A stretch of 64,000 nucleotides of DNA. Origin: Microbacterium sp. GCS4. Its GTDB lineage: Bacteria > Actinomycetota > Actinomycetes > Actinomycetales > Microbacteriaceae. The first letter of the stretch is position 1, and every line of letters starts with the position of its first letter. Positions 24,599-33,397 of the stretch are shown piece by piece. A model generated the notes under the pieces. The model saw nothing but the letters and a program-made list of their open reading frames with translations. It was not told the origin of the DNA and did no database searches. The stretch lies in assembly GCF_001262495.1 (NCBI RefSeq), contig NZ_LGYE01000001.1:1364001-1428000 (forward strand), given 5' to 3'. A program made the translations under genes and the position numbers.

Positions 24599-26268
24599 TT
24601 GTCCCACCCCTCTCCCTTGGCGAGTTTGGCTGTGATGGTGACGGTCTTGGATGCCTCGGAGCGCCTCCAGGCCGCGAGATCGCGGGTCGCCTGGGAGGTG
24701 TCGAGGACAGCCTCAACGGCCACGGTGCGCCGCTTGGTGAGCGTCTCCAGGCCGTCGCGGACGGCGGCCTCTCCGGTGAGGTTCGCCTTGATGTCGACGT
24801 CGCGGTCTTCAGTGACCTCGTCGAGGTCGGCGGCCGCGCCCGAGGTGTCGGCGGTGACCTCGACGTTGGCCTCCGGGTTGAAGGACTCCTCGAATCCGAC
24901 GGTGGCATCTGCACCGGCGGTCGATCCGCTGTCGCTGAGGGCCTTGCGGATGCGCTCTTTGCCGTCCTCACCGGCGGAGGAGTAGGACGCCGCAATCGAG
25001 TTGCGCGCGTCCTCGGGCAGGGCGAGGAAGTTCTCCCACTCGGCCGGGGTGAGTTTCATGCTCGCGAGGTTCGTCTTGTACCCGTCCGCCAGGGCACGGG
25101 TTTCCTCGACGTAGGCGAGCCACTTGTCCGTGTCGAAGGCGGCGTCGTCGGCAGTGGCCTTGTCGTACGCGGCGGAGCGCATCGAGTCGTACGCACCGAG
25201 GGCGGATTGTTCGACGCTCTCCAGCGCGGACGTGACGGCGTTGGCGGCCTCCTCCTCGGCCTGAGCGCGCTGGAGTGCGGCGTCGACACCGGCGGCGCTC
25301 TGCCGCGCGGCTGAGTCGCTAGCCGAGTCACGGAGTTTGATCTCGCTATCAAGCGATTCGAGGAGGTCCTTCGACCCAGCGAGTTCCTCGCGTAGCACCT
25401 CCATCCGGTCTCTGTCGGCCTGGGTCGACTCACCCTGCGCGTCCGTGCGCTTGAAGATTTCGTCGATCTCGTCTTGCGTGGCGCGTCGAGACTCCTTGAT
25501 TGCGTCGCGGTAGTCCTTGACTGCATCGGTCGACGACTTCAGGACGTCACCGATCTCGGATGCGGGACGACCCATCTTGTCGAGTGCGTCGGCCCATTCC
25601 TCGAGTTGGCTCGGGTCCTCGTCCCAGAAGAACCGGAAGTCGGTGGACTTGAGTTGTTCGAGTTCACGGATGCGCTCGACGATCTGAGCCGCTCCGGTGA
25701 GCCAGGTGTCGGTGGCAACTCCGGCCTCGGTGGCGTCTCCGGCGTACTCGACGGCTTTCTGTCGGAGGTCTTCGGCGGCCTCCTCGGCGGCCTGGAATGC
25801 GCTCGTGGCGAGACCGATACCGGCGGCCGCGAGGAGACCGGCCGCGATCCCGCCGGGGCCGAAGCCGACGAGGGCGTTGGCGGCGAGCTCTTGGATCAGG
25901 TCGAGGACGTCGGTGACCTCGCTGAAGCTGGCGGCGGTCTCTCGGGCGCTCTGCTTGGCCTCGTCTTTGAGGTTCTCGACGCCCTCCCCGGCATCGTCCA
26001 TTCCCCGGCGGGCATCGTCTCCGGCGTCGCGTGCGGAGTAGCCAAGTCGGCGGAGCGCGTCACGGGCGTCGTCGAGTTCGTCGTCGAGTTCCTCGGTGGC
26101 CTTGGCGGCCTTGTCGATCTGCTTGTCAAGGTCGGCGCTATTCGCGGCCCGTTCGAGGTCGTCGAGGGCGTCGGCGGCATCCTCCAGAGGGTCGACGATG
26201 CCGTTGGCTACGCCCCTCTCAAAGCCGCCGGTGTCGATACCGACTCCGATTTCGTACTTGCGTGCCAT
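24595..26268 (-). CDS. Tape measure protein
   Basis: Protein of 557 residues, mostly long Ala/Glu/Asp-rich helices with coiled-coil character. A hydrophobic segment (about 131-158, ALVGFGPGGIAAGLLAAAG) is typical of tape measures. Family logic of about 0.15 nm per residue implies a short tail near 80 nm. A C-terminal beta-rich tail follows (TVTITAKLAKGEGW). It is the longest tail gene in the cluster, but small for the class. Confidence 0.85.
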   Translation of the reverse strand: MARKYEIGVGIDTGGFERGVANGIVDPLEDAADALDDLERAANSADLDKQIDKAAKATEELDDELDDARDALRRLGYSARDAGDDARRGMDDAGEGVENLKDEAKQSARETAASFSEVTDVLDLIQELAANALVGFGPGGIAAGLLAAAGIGLATSAFQAAEEAAEDLRQKAVEYAGDATEAGVATDTWLTGAAQIVERIRELEQLKSTDFRFFWDEDPSQLEEWADALDKMGRPASEIGDVLKSSTDAVKDYRDAIKESRRATQDEIDEIFKRTDAQGESTQADRDRMEVLREELAGSKDLLESLDSEIKLRDSASDSAARQSAAGVDAALQRAQAEEEAANAVTSALESVEQSALGAYDSMRSAAYDKATADDAAFDTDKWLAYVEETRALADGYKTNLASMKLTPAEWENFLALPEDARNSIAASYSSAGEDGKERIRKALSDSGSTAGADATVGFEESFNPEANVEVTADTSGAAADLDEVTEDRDVDIKANLTGEAAVRDGLETLTKRRTVAVEAVLDTSQATRDLAAWRRSEASKTVTITAKLAKGEGWDK

Positions 26269-26273
26269 GGTGG

Positions 26274-26750
26274 CTAGACCTTCTCTTCGGCTTCGTGGAG
26301 AGTGCGGATGGTGGTCTGAATCCAGAGGGATGCAAACCGGGAGATTGAGGCGCGGGAGGCGGGGAAGACGACCTTCCCGCGCCGCTCGCGATCCCCGAAT
26401 AGGGACCCAGTCGTACGGGTGTAGGCCTTGCCCCGCTTGGAGCGGCTCTTGATCGGTGCGGCAATCGGCCGGCCGAATTCGGCGGCGGACTGGAGCGCGG
26501 CATACTTGCCGCCTCCGGCCCGGAGGAAGACGTTGCGGTTGGTGACGCCGACCTTGGCGGTGTCGACGAGGCTTCGCTGTTGGATGCGGGTGGTGGCCCG
26601 CTCGGCGGTCTCCGTCTTCCAGATGGGCTGAGCGGCACCCTTCGTCGCCCGGTTGATCTGCTTGCGGGTCTTGGCCGGGACGACGCGGTAGACGATGGCG
26701 AGGTCGCGCAGGGGCGAATCAACCAGGAGACTGATTCGCCCCTGCGCCAC
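26274..26750 (-). CDS. Phage tail/head completion protein, unassigned
   Basis: Basic protein of 158 residues between major tail protein and tape measure, where most siphophages carry a frameshifted pair of tail assembly chaperones. No overlapping second frame or slippery site is obvious, so the pair may be absent or replaced by this protein. Its basic composition suggests a structural completion or connector protein instead. The GTG start is immediately followed by a 16-bp perfect hairpin in the coding sequence that may limit its translation. Confidence 0.55.
   Translation of the reverse strand: MAQGRISLLVDSPLRDLAIVYRVVPAKTRKQINRATKGAAQPIWKTETAERATTRIQQRSLVDTAKVGVTNRNVFLRAGGGKYAALQSAAEFGRPIAAPIKSRSKRGKAYTRTTGSLFGDRERRGKVVFPASRASISRFASLWIQTTIRTLHEAEEKV
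26706..26747 (-). promoter_or_regulatory. 16-bp perfect hairpin at the start of a coding sequence
   Basis: Arms GCGCAGGGGCGAATCA and TGATTCGCCCCTGCGC with a ten-base loop begin one base after the GTG start of the gene following the major tail protein. In the leftward transcript this could protect the major tail message at its 3' end, terminate part of transcription, or block ribosomes at the next gene. Confidence 0.65.
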
Positions 26751-26753
26751 GGC

Positions 26754-27137
26754 TCAGCCCGCCGTCGGGGTGGGGACGGGCTTGGTGGACGGGAAGACGA
26801 GCGGCGAGAGGCCGACCGTCTTGGCCGTGCCGCCGATCTTCGGCGCGACGAGGTCGATCTCGGCCGTCCAGGTGACGGGTCCGTCGACGACGACGATCTC
26901 CACCTTGACGCCGGGCGAGTCGAAGCACTTGCGGGCGAAGCCGGAGGCGGCGAAGTTCTGGAAGACGTTCATCGTGAGCGCCCAGTCGGACTCGTCGGCG
27001 GAGAACTTGTGGACCTTGCCGGAGACGTCGGTGACGCTCGTGGTGGTGTTGGTGGGGTCCCAGGAGTAGTCCTGAATCTCCTCGGTGTACTCGGTGTCGT
27101 CGACCTTGATGGTCGCGCTGATGAGGCGGAGTGCCAT
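26754..27137 (-). CDS. Major tail protein
   Basis: Protein of 127 residues, beta-rich, beginning MALRLISATIKVDDTEYTEE and fitting the short major tail proteins of small actinophages. It is the tube subunit by position: after the head-tail joining genes and before the tape measure. A strong hairpin follows its stop codon, as might be expected for a highly expressed structural gene. It ends with a Pro/Thr tail. Confidence 0.72.
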   Translation of the reverse strand: MALRLISATIKVDDTEYTEEIQDYSWDPTNTTTSVTDVSGKVHKFSADESDWALTMNVFQNFAASGFARKCFDSPGVKVEIVVVDGPVTWTAEIDLVAPKIGGTAKTVGLSPLVFPSTKPVPTPTAG

Positions 27138-27141
27138 GGGG

Positions 27142-27597
27142 TTATGCCTCCTCGGGCATGGGGTCCGGCTCGGTGTCCGGCTCGGTGGTGGGCGTGGGCT
27201 TGCGGTATCTACTGAGGCTGACGACGGCCAGCCGGTAGGTCGTCTCTCCGGTGTCGAGACGGACCTTCTCGGCGCGGTCCCAGTAGAGGGAGGACATGGC
27301 GTCGAGTGCGGGCAGGAGGGACGTGACAGCGCGCGTGACGCGCGCGGTGCCCTTCTCGGGGTCTGCCTCGGGCGCGGCGAGTGTGAGGGTGAACTCGACG
27401 CCGAGGTATCCGGACGGCACGGGGCCGCCGTTCACTGTCGTGACGAGGTCGCCCTGTTCGTAGTAGAGGACGATGCCGAGTGACTTGGTGGTCTGTCCCT
27501 CGGCGGGGAGGACTCGCCAGTCGGTCGGCACGGCGGCGCGGAGCGCGTCGACGAGTTCGCCCTCGATGAGGTCCAGGAGGGGTGCGTCAGAATCCAC
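27142..27597 (-). CDS. Tail terminator-like protein
   Basis: Protein of 151 residues, beginning VDSDAPLLDLIEGELVDAL. Position between the connector and the major tail protein and its length fit a tail terminator or head-tail joining protein. The GTG start lies 11 bases inside the upstream gene. The C-terminus is Pro/Thr/Glu rich. Family not recognised with certainty. Confidence 0.6.
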   Translation of the reverse strand: MDSDAPLLDLIEGELVDALRAAVPTDWRVLPAEGQTTKSLGIVLYYEQGDLVTTVNGGPVPSGYLGVEFTLTLAAPEADPEKGTARVTRAVTSLLPALDAMSSLYWDRAEKVRLDTGETTYRLAVVSLSRYRKPTPTTEPDTEPDPMPEEA

Positions 27598-28003
27598 CGC
27601 CGACCTCCCCGGTGATGGGCCGGATGATGGTCCGGATGGTCTTGTCGAGCGGGCGAGGGATGAACATGAATCCCTCGGAGCCGATCTCGCCGTCCTGGCT
27701 TGCACGTCCGGCGGCCCAGAGGTTCTTGACCTGCTGGAGTTGGGCGTAGACGAGGTTGAACGGGACGTCCTCGGGGTCGAGGTCGAGGAGGTCGAGGACC
27801 TCCTCCAGCCGGTCGTGCAGACCGAACTGGAGGAGGGTGGCGGCGATGGCCGCCTGGGCCTCCGTGGGCGTCGGCGCGAAGTGAACGACCTGGAGGCGGG
27901 CCGTGTCGAGCACGAACCCGAGGACCTCCTCGTTGCTCACGTCGGCGTCGGGCCAAGCCGCGAGGATGCGGCTCTGGTCAGCGGTGGTGTACCAGGCGGC
28001 CAT
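27587..28003 (-). CDS. Head-tail connector protein
   Basis: Protein of 138 residues, largely helical, beginning MAAWYTTADQSRILAAWPDA. Gene order (capsid, then this, then tail terminator) and helical composition match gp6-like head-tail connector proteins that bind below the portal. It starts three bases after the capsid gene and overlaps the next gene by 11 bases. Confidence 0.68.
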   Translation of the reverse strand: MAAWYTTADQSRILAAWPDADVSNEEVLGFVLDTARLQVVHFAPTPTEAQAAIAATLLQFGLHDRLEEVLDLLDLDPEDVPFNLVYAQLQQVKNLWAAGRASQDGEIGSEGFMFIPRPLDKTIRTIIRPITGEVGGGF

Positions 28004-28006
28004 GGC

Positions 28007-29725
28007 TCAGGCGTCCTCGATGCCGATGTGGACGATGGCCTCGGGGCGGACGATGAACGTCTGGAGGTAGCCGTGGACGGCCTTGTCGACGCCGCCGCGC
28101 GGGAGGTCGAGAGCGTCGATCTTCAGCGGTCCACCGGCGATCTCGTCGAAGTCGATGGCCTTGCCGGAGCCGACGATGACGGAGGGCGTGTTCTCGACGC
28201 CGGTGTCACCCATGACGAGGCGCAGACCGTCCGCGTTTCCCTCGCCGTCGGTCGACGCGGAGAACTTGACGAACTCGGGGACGAGGTCCTTGGGCGTGTA
28301 GAGGAGTTCCTCGTAGGCGGCCTCGTTCGCGATGACGAACGTGGGGACGTCCTTGCGGCCGTCGGCCTTCTTCCGCTTGACGGCCATGATGCCCTGGATC
28401 ATCTGGCCCAGAGCGTCGGGGAAGTCGTGGCCCGCGACGCCGGGGTACTCGGTGGGCGCGATGGGATCACCGGCCACGGTGCGGATGACGTCGAGCGCGA
28501 GTTCGTCGGACCAGCGGAGGTGGTCCTCGACGATGAGAGCGATGTACTCCTCGATGACTTCCTCGCCGCCGGGGAGGTCCCAGAACTCGCGGCCGATGTC
28601 GTTGCCGAACGCGAAGCGGTCGAGGCTGGAGGCCTTCTTCAGCGTGCGAGCAACGCCCGACTTGATCGCGGCCTTATTGCCAGCCCACGATCCGTCGAAC
28701 CTGTCGAGCGGGTCGGCGGCGGTGCCACGGTGGATCGTGTATCCGGCCTTACCGCCGAGGGAGATGTCCGTGCCGAGCGTGGCGAGGTCGATGTACTCGC
28801 GCTCGTAGGGGATGCCCTGGTAGAGCTTGCCCAGCCAGTTGGGGCGGAGCACGTCGCCGCCGGTCGGCAGGGCGTTTGCGCCGCCGACGGTGATGTCGGA
28901 GAACGCGGCGAGGACTTCGAGGGCGTCGGAGTCGTGGCGGTTGCGCTTGATGGCGGCGAGGGCGGCGAAGACGTCGCGGTGGTCGCGCTCGCGCTCGGTG
29001 GTGGTGATGGTGGGTGCGCCCTTGCGCTGGGTTGCGGGCACGGCGGATGCGGTCACTTCGGATTCCTCCTGGTCGGTTGCCGCCTCGGCGGCGGGGTCGG
29101 TGTATGTCTCGGTGATGGTGGTGGTGGTCTGGGTGCCGGTATCGGTCTCGACGGTCTCGGAGTCGTAGACGCGGGTCCACTTGTTGCCGTCGGCGTCGGT
29201 GTAGGTGTCGTCGGTGTGGGACTCGGCTACGGTGTCGCCCGTGGTCTCCTCGGTCTCCTCGTCGTCCTCTACCTCCGGGGTATCGGCGGCCAAGACCATG
29301 GCGGAAGGGAACGCGCCTCGGGCGCACTGCGCGGCCGCCGCGAGCACGCCGCCGGTCGCCTTGCCGTTCTTGATACCGGTTCGGAACTCACCGGAGAGCG
29401 AGCGGCGTTCCCCCTTGGGGTTCCGAGCGTCCGCGAGAGCCGCGTCACCCTCGGGCGTGGAGGCGTAGGCGAAACTCGCCATGATGCCGACCGCGCTGTC
29501 CTCCCAGATGCGGGTGGCCCTGCCGACGGGCTGGAAGCGGTCGTGGTCGAGGTTCAGGGTCACGACGGACGGGTCGGCGGGGATGCGGACGGCACCGGCC
29601 TGAACCTCGAAGATTCCGACGTTGGTGCGGCCCTTCTCGCCGTACGGGATCAGGAGACCCGTGACGGTTCGGTCGTCGAGGCTGGCGAGGACCTCGCCGC
29701 CTTCGATGTGGATAGGATCGTTCAT
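28007..29725 (-). CDS. Fused capsid maturation protease and major capsid protein
   Basis: Protein of 572 residues that joins two usually separate head proteins. Residues 1-145 resemble an S78-type prohead protease, with His61 in LNLDHDRF and Ser in RRSLSGEF (108-114). Residues about 148-245 are an acidic, Thr-rich linker. The remainder, from about DVFAALAAIKRNRHDS, is an HK97-like major capsid protein. There is no internal stop or obvious ribosome site separating the parts. Such fusions occur in some very small actinophages. Maturation would presumably include cleavage in the linker. Confidence 0.8.
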   Translation of the reverse strand: MNDPIHIEGGEVLASLDDRTVTGLLIPYGEKGRTNVGIFEVQAGAVRIPADPSVVTLNLDHDRFQPVGRATRIWEDSAVGIMASFAYASTPEGDAALADARNPKGERRSLSGEFRTGIKNGKATGGVLAAAAQCARGAFPSAMVLAADTPEVEDDEETEETTGDTVAESHTDDTYTDADGNKWTRVYDSETVETDTGTQTTTTITETYTDPAAEAATDQEESEVTASAVPATQRKGAPTITTTERERDHRDVFAALAAIKRNRHDSDALEVLAAFSDITVGGANALPTGGDVLRPNWLGKLYQGIPYEREYIDLATLGTDISLGGKAGYTIHRGTAADPLDRFDGSWAGNKAAIKSGVARTLKKASSLDRFAFGNDIGREFWDLPGGEEVIEEYIALIVEDHLRWSDELALDVIRTVAGDPIAPTEYPGVAGHDFPDALGQMIQGIMAVKRKKADGRKDVPTFVIANEAAYEELLYTPKDLVPEFVKFSASTDGEGNADGLRLVMGDTGVENTPSVIVGSGKAIDFDEIAGGPLKIDALDLPRGGVDKAVHGYLQTFIVRPEAIVHIGIEDA

Positions 29726-29728
29726 CTG

Positions 29729-30841
29729 TTAGTCCTCACTGGTGGGATTGGTGGCGGGGTTCGGCGTGGCGTGCATGTTGCTCTGGTCGCCGCGGATCGA
29801 GAGACCGGAGGCAACGACGTCGTCGAGGGACAGGCGGGCCTCGTATGCGAGGAGCATCATGCGGGCGAGGCCGTACTCCCAGAGGTCGGAGCGTTCGCCG
29901 CCGTTACCGACGCCCTGGTAGCGCATCTCGGTTCCGCCGCCGGAGCCGCCCTGCCGGACTCCCTCGATGATCGAGGCGGGGACCTTGGTGACGTTGGCGA
30001 TGTCGAGGCGGTTTCCGTTGCGGCCGGTCTCGTAGAGGTCCGTGGGCATTCCCGCGCCGGGGAAGTCGACGCCCATGGATGCGGGCTTGAGGGCCGTGCT
30101 GTTCTTGGAGCGGCCTTCGTTCCACTCGTCGCGGATCGCGGCGCGCTGTTCCTTGGAGTACCCCCAGTAGGTGTTGTCGTCGAGGGTGAGGACGGTGAGC
30201 GCGATGGGGTTCTTGAGGCGGTTGTGGTACGCCTTCTCGATGTCCTGTGCCTGGCGGATGACGTCGGCCCCGTTGTGGAGGACGCCGTTCTCGCCGTACC
30301 CGAGGGGTATGGCGATGGGGTATGCGGTGTACTCCTCGGGCACGAGATCGGAGGTGATCTGGAGGTAGCCGTACTCGTCGACCTTCCACATGCCGAACGG
30401 GATGTGGAGGCAGTCGGTCATGTCGGCGTTGAAGCCGTAGCACGCCCAGCCCTCGAAGAACCAGTCCGACGCCGCGCCAAAATCGCGGTGGTACGGCGCG
30501 ACGCCCGACACTGAGTTCGTCAACCAGGGGGCCTGATCCGTGGCGTGCGTCTCGCCGTCCATCACGAATTTCGGGATGCTGGCGAACGTCGTGCACGCGA
30601 TGCCGTGAGCACGAGCGACGCCGGGGACCTTGAGCGCGGCTTCGCGCGTGATCGGCATCCCCTCTGCGGTGAGGTGCTCCTTGAGCCAGGAGTCAGCAAC
30701 CAGGCTCTGGAGTTCACCAGCGGGCGCCCACGGTGACGCGATGGCGATGGGCGCACGGCCGGAGGGCCGCGTGAGTAATTCGGTGGCCGCGCGCTTGGCG
30801 TAGACCTGTTCGATGTTTCGTCCAAAGATTGTGAATGCCAC
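29729..30841 (-). CDS. Portal protein
   Basis: Portal protein of 370 residues, short for the class but with a typical phage portal pattern: a beta-rich middle with conserved aromatic residues and the segment SASIIEGVRQGG-like (VPASIIEGVRQGG) near residue 295. It forms the dodecameric ring through which DNA is packaged. Position between terminase and capsid-protease supports the call. Three bases separate it from the capsid gene. Confidence 0.82.
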   Translation of the reverse strand: MAFTIFGRNIEQVYAKRAATELLTRPSGRAPIAIASPWAPAGELQSLVADSWLKEHLTAEGMPITREAALKVPGVARAHGIACTTFASIPKFVMDGETHATDQAPWLTNSVSGVAPYHRDFGAASDWFFEGWACYGFNADMTDCLHIPFGMWKVDEYGYLQITSDLVPEEYTAYPIAIPLGYGENGVLHNGADVIRQAQDIEKAYHNRLKNPIALTVLTLDDNTYWGYSKEQRAAIRDEWNEGRSKNSTALKPASMGVDFPGAGMPTDLYETGRNGNRLDIANVTKVPASIIEGVRQGGSGGGTEMRYQGVGNGGERSDLWEYGLARMMLLAYEARLSLDDVVASGLSIRGDQSNMHATPNPATNPTSED

Positions 30842-30844
30842 GTT

Positions 30845-31102
30845 CTAGACCTTCGATCCGGGTTCGTAGGATGCGGGGCGCTTTGCTACAGCGACACGCC
30901 GGTATGTCTTGCGGAGGCGGCGCGCTTCTCGGTGGCGCTGGTCGCCGGGGTGCTCGCGCTCCTCGTGGTCGCACGCGGCGTCGAGGGCCTCGTCACGGTG
31001 GAATCGGGAGGCCCGGTACCAGTCGTGCTCGGTGCAGTAGATGACGATGAGTGACTTCGACTCGTCGAGTCGGATGGGGCTGGTGGATTCGGGGCCGGGC
31101 AT
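30845..31102 (-). CDS. Small phage protein of unknown function
   Basis: Protein of 85 residues, rich in Arg, Glu and His, with one CTEHDWYR segment and a highly basic C-terminus. It lies between the terminase and portal genes with only a few bases on either side, so it is probably real and co-transcribed. I do not recognise a family. Confidence 0.55.
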   Translation of the reverse strand: MPGPESTSPIRLDESKSLIVIYCTEHDWYRASRFHRDEALDAACDHEEREHPGDQRHREARRLRKTYRRVAVAKRPASYEPGSKV

Positions 31103-31110
31103 GGCGTCTC

Positions 31111-32748
31111 CTAGAACTCGAATAGGTCGCGAGAGTCGGGCTGGGCCTTGACTTCGTCGAGGAACTGGAGGGCGAGAGTGGCGGCCTCCAGCGGGGTGAT
31201 ATCGGCGTCGGCTTGGTCCTTGGGGCGGCCGAGCCCGAATCCTCCGTAGGTGCCGATGGCTCGCTTGGTGGCGATGGCGGCGGCGGTGTCAAGGCGCTCT
31301 TGTCGCCAGTGCGCGAGGGCGTTCTCGTCGAGGAGTTTGAGGATCTTCGTCGCGCCCTGTCGGACGTCAATGGTCTTGGCGGCGACGAGTTCCGGCCGGG
31401 GTGTGGCACGGTTGAGGGCCTCGATCTCGACGGCGGCGGCCTGGCTCGCGGCGTCGTAGATGACGGGGACCCTGTTCTCTCGGGCAAGGACCAGGACCCG
31501 TTGCCAGAATCCCTTGGTGCCCTGCTGATGGTGCAGGAGTCCGATGGCCGTTCGTGTCTCGCGTTCCTCTCCGGCGAGGTCCTCCGCGACCGCGACGAGG
31601 TCGAGCGGTTCGAGGACGTGCCACCATGCGACGGCGACGGACGCCCACAGGCCGTCCGGGTGAATCGCGATGGCGAGGGAGAACTGTTCGGCCTTGGGCG
31701 GGAGGTCGCCGGGGATCGTGCTCTTGGCCCAGAGTGCGGGCGCGATGAGGGTGGTGGCGGTGCCTTCGTCTCCGAAGATGCCGAGGTACTCGAAGATGAA
31801 CTTCGCTCGGGGCTGGAGTCGGAAGTTGCGTTCGACGGCGTCGAGGGTGGTGAGGTTGCCGATGCCGGGGTGGTGCTTCTCGATGAGCGCCCGCACGTTG
31901 GCGCGCGGGTTGTCCGGCGTGGGTTCCCAGTCTGCGAGTTCCTCCTCGCTGGTGGAGTCGGGCGCGTTGTAGCGGAGGATGCCCGCGTCGAGTTCGTCGG
32001 CCTTGGCGAACAGGACTTCGTAGAGGAGGTTCCCGGTCCTGATTTTGTCGGCGGTCCCGGCGACGATGAACTGTCCGCCGGTGGTATCGAACGTCGGCGG
32101 AATCGCGGCGAGGAGGTCCTCGGTCATCTCGGGCTTGGCGCGGCCTGACTCGTCGATGAAGACGGCGTCGTAGGCGGAGGCTCGGAAGTTGTCACCGATG
32201 GGCGCGTGGACCGAGAACACGGAGCGGTTGGGGAAGGTGATGGCCTCCGCTCCGGCCTGGCGCGACACGGTCACAGGCCGGTTCTTCTTGTCCGGGTACA
32301 CGGCCTCGATGACGGCGAGCACCTCTTTGCCGAACTTCTCGCGGGCTTTGAGGCCGGTGGTGGCGAGGGTGAACGCGGAGTTCTGTCGCGGCCGGCACGC
32401 GCACCGGCCGATGATGACGGCGAGGATGGTCGTCGTCTTGGTCGAGCGTCGGGGCATGATGACGCCGTTGATGGTCTGTCCGGCGGCAAGCATGTCGACG
32501 ACGACGAGTTGTTGGGGCACGGGGTCCTGGGGTGCGCCGGAGCGGTCCTGGAGTTGGCCCATGATCTGCATGCCGGTGAGGAACTCGCGGCGGTCTCGCT
32601 CGGTCGTGATGACCTTCGTGACCTGGTCGGGTTCGAGCGCGGTCGCGCGGTACGCGACCCACGCGGCTTCGTCCATGAGCCAGTGATCCTCTAGCTCGGG
32701 GAAAAACACGCCTGTAGAGCCGTAGGCGGGGGTTGCTTTGTCAGGCAT
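31111..32748 (-). CDS. terL: Terminase large subunit
   Basis: DNA-packaging ATPase-nuclease of 545 residues. The Walker A-like motif is RRSTKT (100-105) and Walker B is VFIDE (196-200), followed by a C-terminal RNase H-like nuclease region. It would cut and pump phage DNA into the prohead with the portal. No clear small terminase is encoded upstream; the adjacent HNH nuclease may assist packaging, as in other phages where an HNH gene borders the terminase. Confidence 0.92.
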   Translation of the reverse strand: MPDKATPAYGSTGVFFPELEDHWLMDEAAWVAYRATALEPDQVTKVITTERDRREFLTGMQIMGQLQDRSGAPQDPVPQQLVVVDMLAAGQTINGVIMPRRSTKTTTILAVIIGRCACRPRQNSAFTLATTGLKAREKFGKEVLAVIEAVYPDKKNRPVTVSRQAGAEAITFPNRSVFSVHAPIGDNFRASAYDAVFIDESGRAKPEMTEDLLAAIPPTFDTTGGQFIVAGTADKIRTGNLLYEVLFAKADELDAGILRYNAPDSTSEEELADWEPTPDNPRANVRALIEKHHPGIGNLTTLDAVERNFRLQPRAKFIFEYLGIFGDEGTATTLIAPALWAKSTIPGDLPPKAEQFSLAIAIHPDGLWASVAVAWWHVLEPLDLVAVAEDLAGEERETRTAIGLLHHQQGTKGFWQRVLVLARENRVPVIYDAASQAAAVEIEALNRATPRPELVAAKTIDVRQGATKILKLLDENALAHWRQERLDTAAAIATKRAIGTYGGFGLGRPKDQADADITPLEAATLALQFLDEVKAQPDSRDLFEF

Positions 32749-32775
32749 AAAAAGATCCTTTGGTCAGGGGTTTGG

Positions 32776-33102
32776 TTACCAGTTGAGGGAGCCGGGCGAG
32801 GTGACCGGAGCGGGTGCGCGTCGGGCCTTGGCCTCGCGCTGTCGTGTCGCGCCGAGGCGGCCGCCGTCGGCGCGGTTGCCGATGCACCGCGCCGTCTTGT
32901 ATCGGTGCTCGGGCGCGAGGTTGTCGAGGCCCGGCCCTCCGCTCGGGTCGCGGTGTCCGACGTCGAAGCGCTGTTCGGGATCGATGAGGTGACCGCACCT
33001 CCAGCACGTCACGTCGATCCCGCCTCGACGCTTGACCGCGACCTGTTGCCGGATGATGCGGGCGTTCTTCAAGTACTCCGGGTCGCGGTGCTTAGCCCCC
33101 AT
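32776..33102 (-). CDS. HNH endonuclease
   Basis: Protein of 108 residues with a CxxC pair (CWRCG), the segment DVGHRDP and LDNLAPEHRYKTARCIGNR, fitting a small HNH nuclease with structural zinc. HNH nucleases next to terminase genes can be required for phage DNA packaging. The ATG is 5' of an 11-base overlap with the upstream gene. Ends 28 bases before terL. Confidence 0.82.
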   Translation of the reverse strand: MGAKHRDPEYLKNARIIRQQVAVKRRGGIDVTCWRCGHLIDPEQRFDVGHRDPSGGPGLDNLAPEHRYKTARCIGNRADGGRLGATRQREAKARRAPAPVTSPGSLNW

Positions 33103-33397
33103 GAACGTCCATCCCCGGCCCGCCGATGAAGGACTCGTGCCGTCGGCGGAGCGTGCCGGTGACGCCGTCGAGGTGCGGGCCTTGGTGCTCGTACGGCCGT
33201 GTGCACCATCGCCACTGTTCGCCCTCGGCCCACATGGCCCCGCACCGGCCGCTGTCGCGAAGGTGACGATGCCGGGCGACGGCGAGGCGCACGAGTTCGG
33301 CGCGACTTCGACGGTTTCGGATGGCGATGAAGGCAAGCGCAGCGAGGATCAGCACGAGCGTCACGAGCGCGGAGAAGGGTTCGACGTTGTCAACCAC
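33092..33397 (-). CDS. Membrane-anchored phage protein with Cys/His motif
   Basis: Protein of 101 residues with one membrane segment near the N-terminus (about 10-26) and a Cys/His pattern in the soluble part (CGAMWAEGEQWRWC, then HQGPH). The overlaps with the HNH gene and the next gene upstream fit the compact operon. Function unknown. Confidence 0.55.
   Translation of the reverse strand: MVDNVEPFSALVTLVLILAALAFIAIRNRRSRAELVRLAVARHRHLRDSGRCGAMWAEGEQWRWCTRPYEHQGPHLDGVTGTLRRRHESFIGGPGMDVHGG

Noticed and set aside
27473..30514. A 1013-codon rightward open frame across the capsid and portal genes
   Set aside because: Antisense to the capsid-protease fusion, portal and connector genes. Its Gly/Val/Asp repetition reflects the opposite strand; no known motif.
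30845..31102. Small gene between portal and terminase as the missing terminase small subunit
   Set aside because: Small terminase genes normally precede the large subunit gene in transcription. This gene follows it and shows no HTH.
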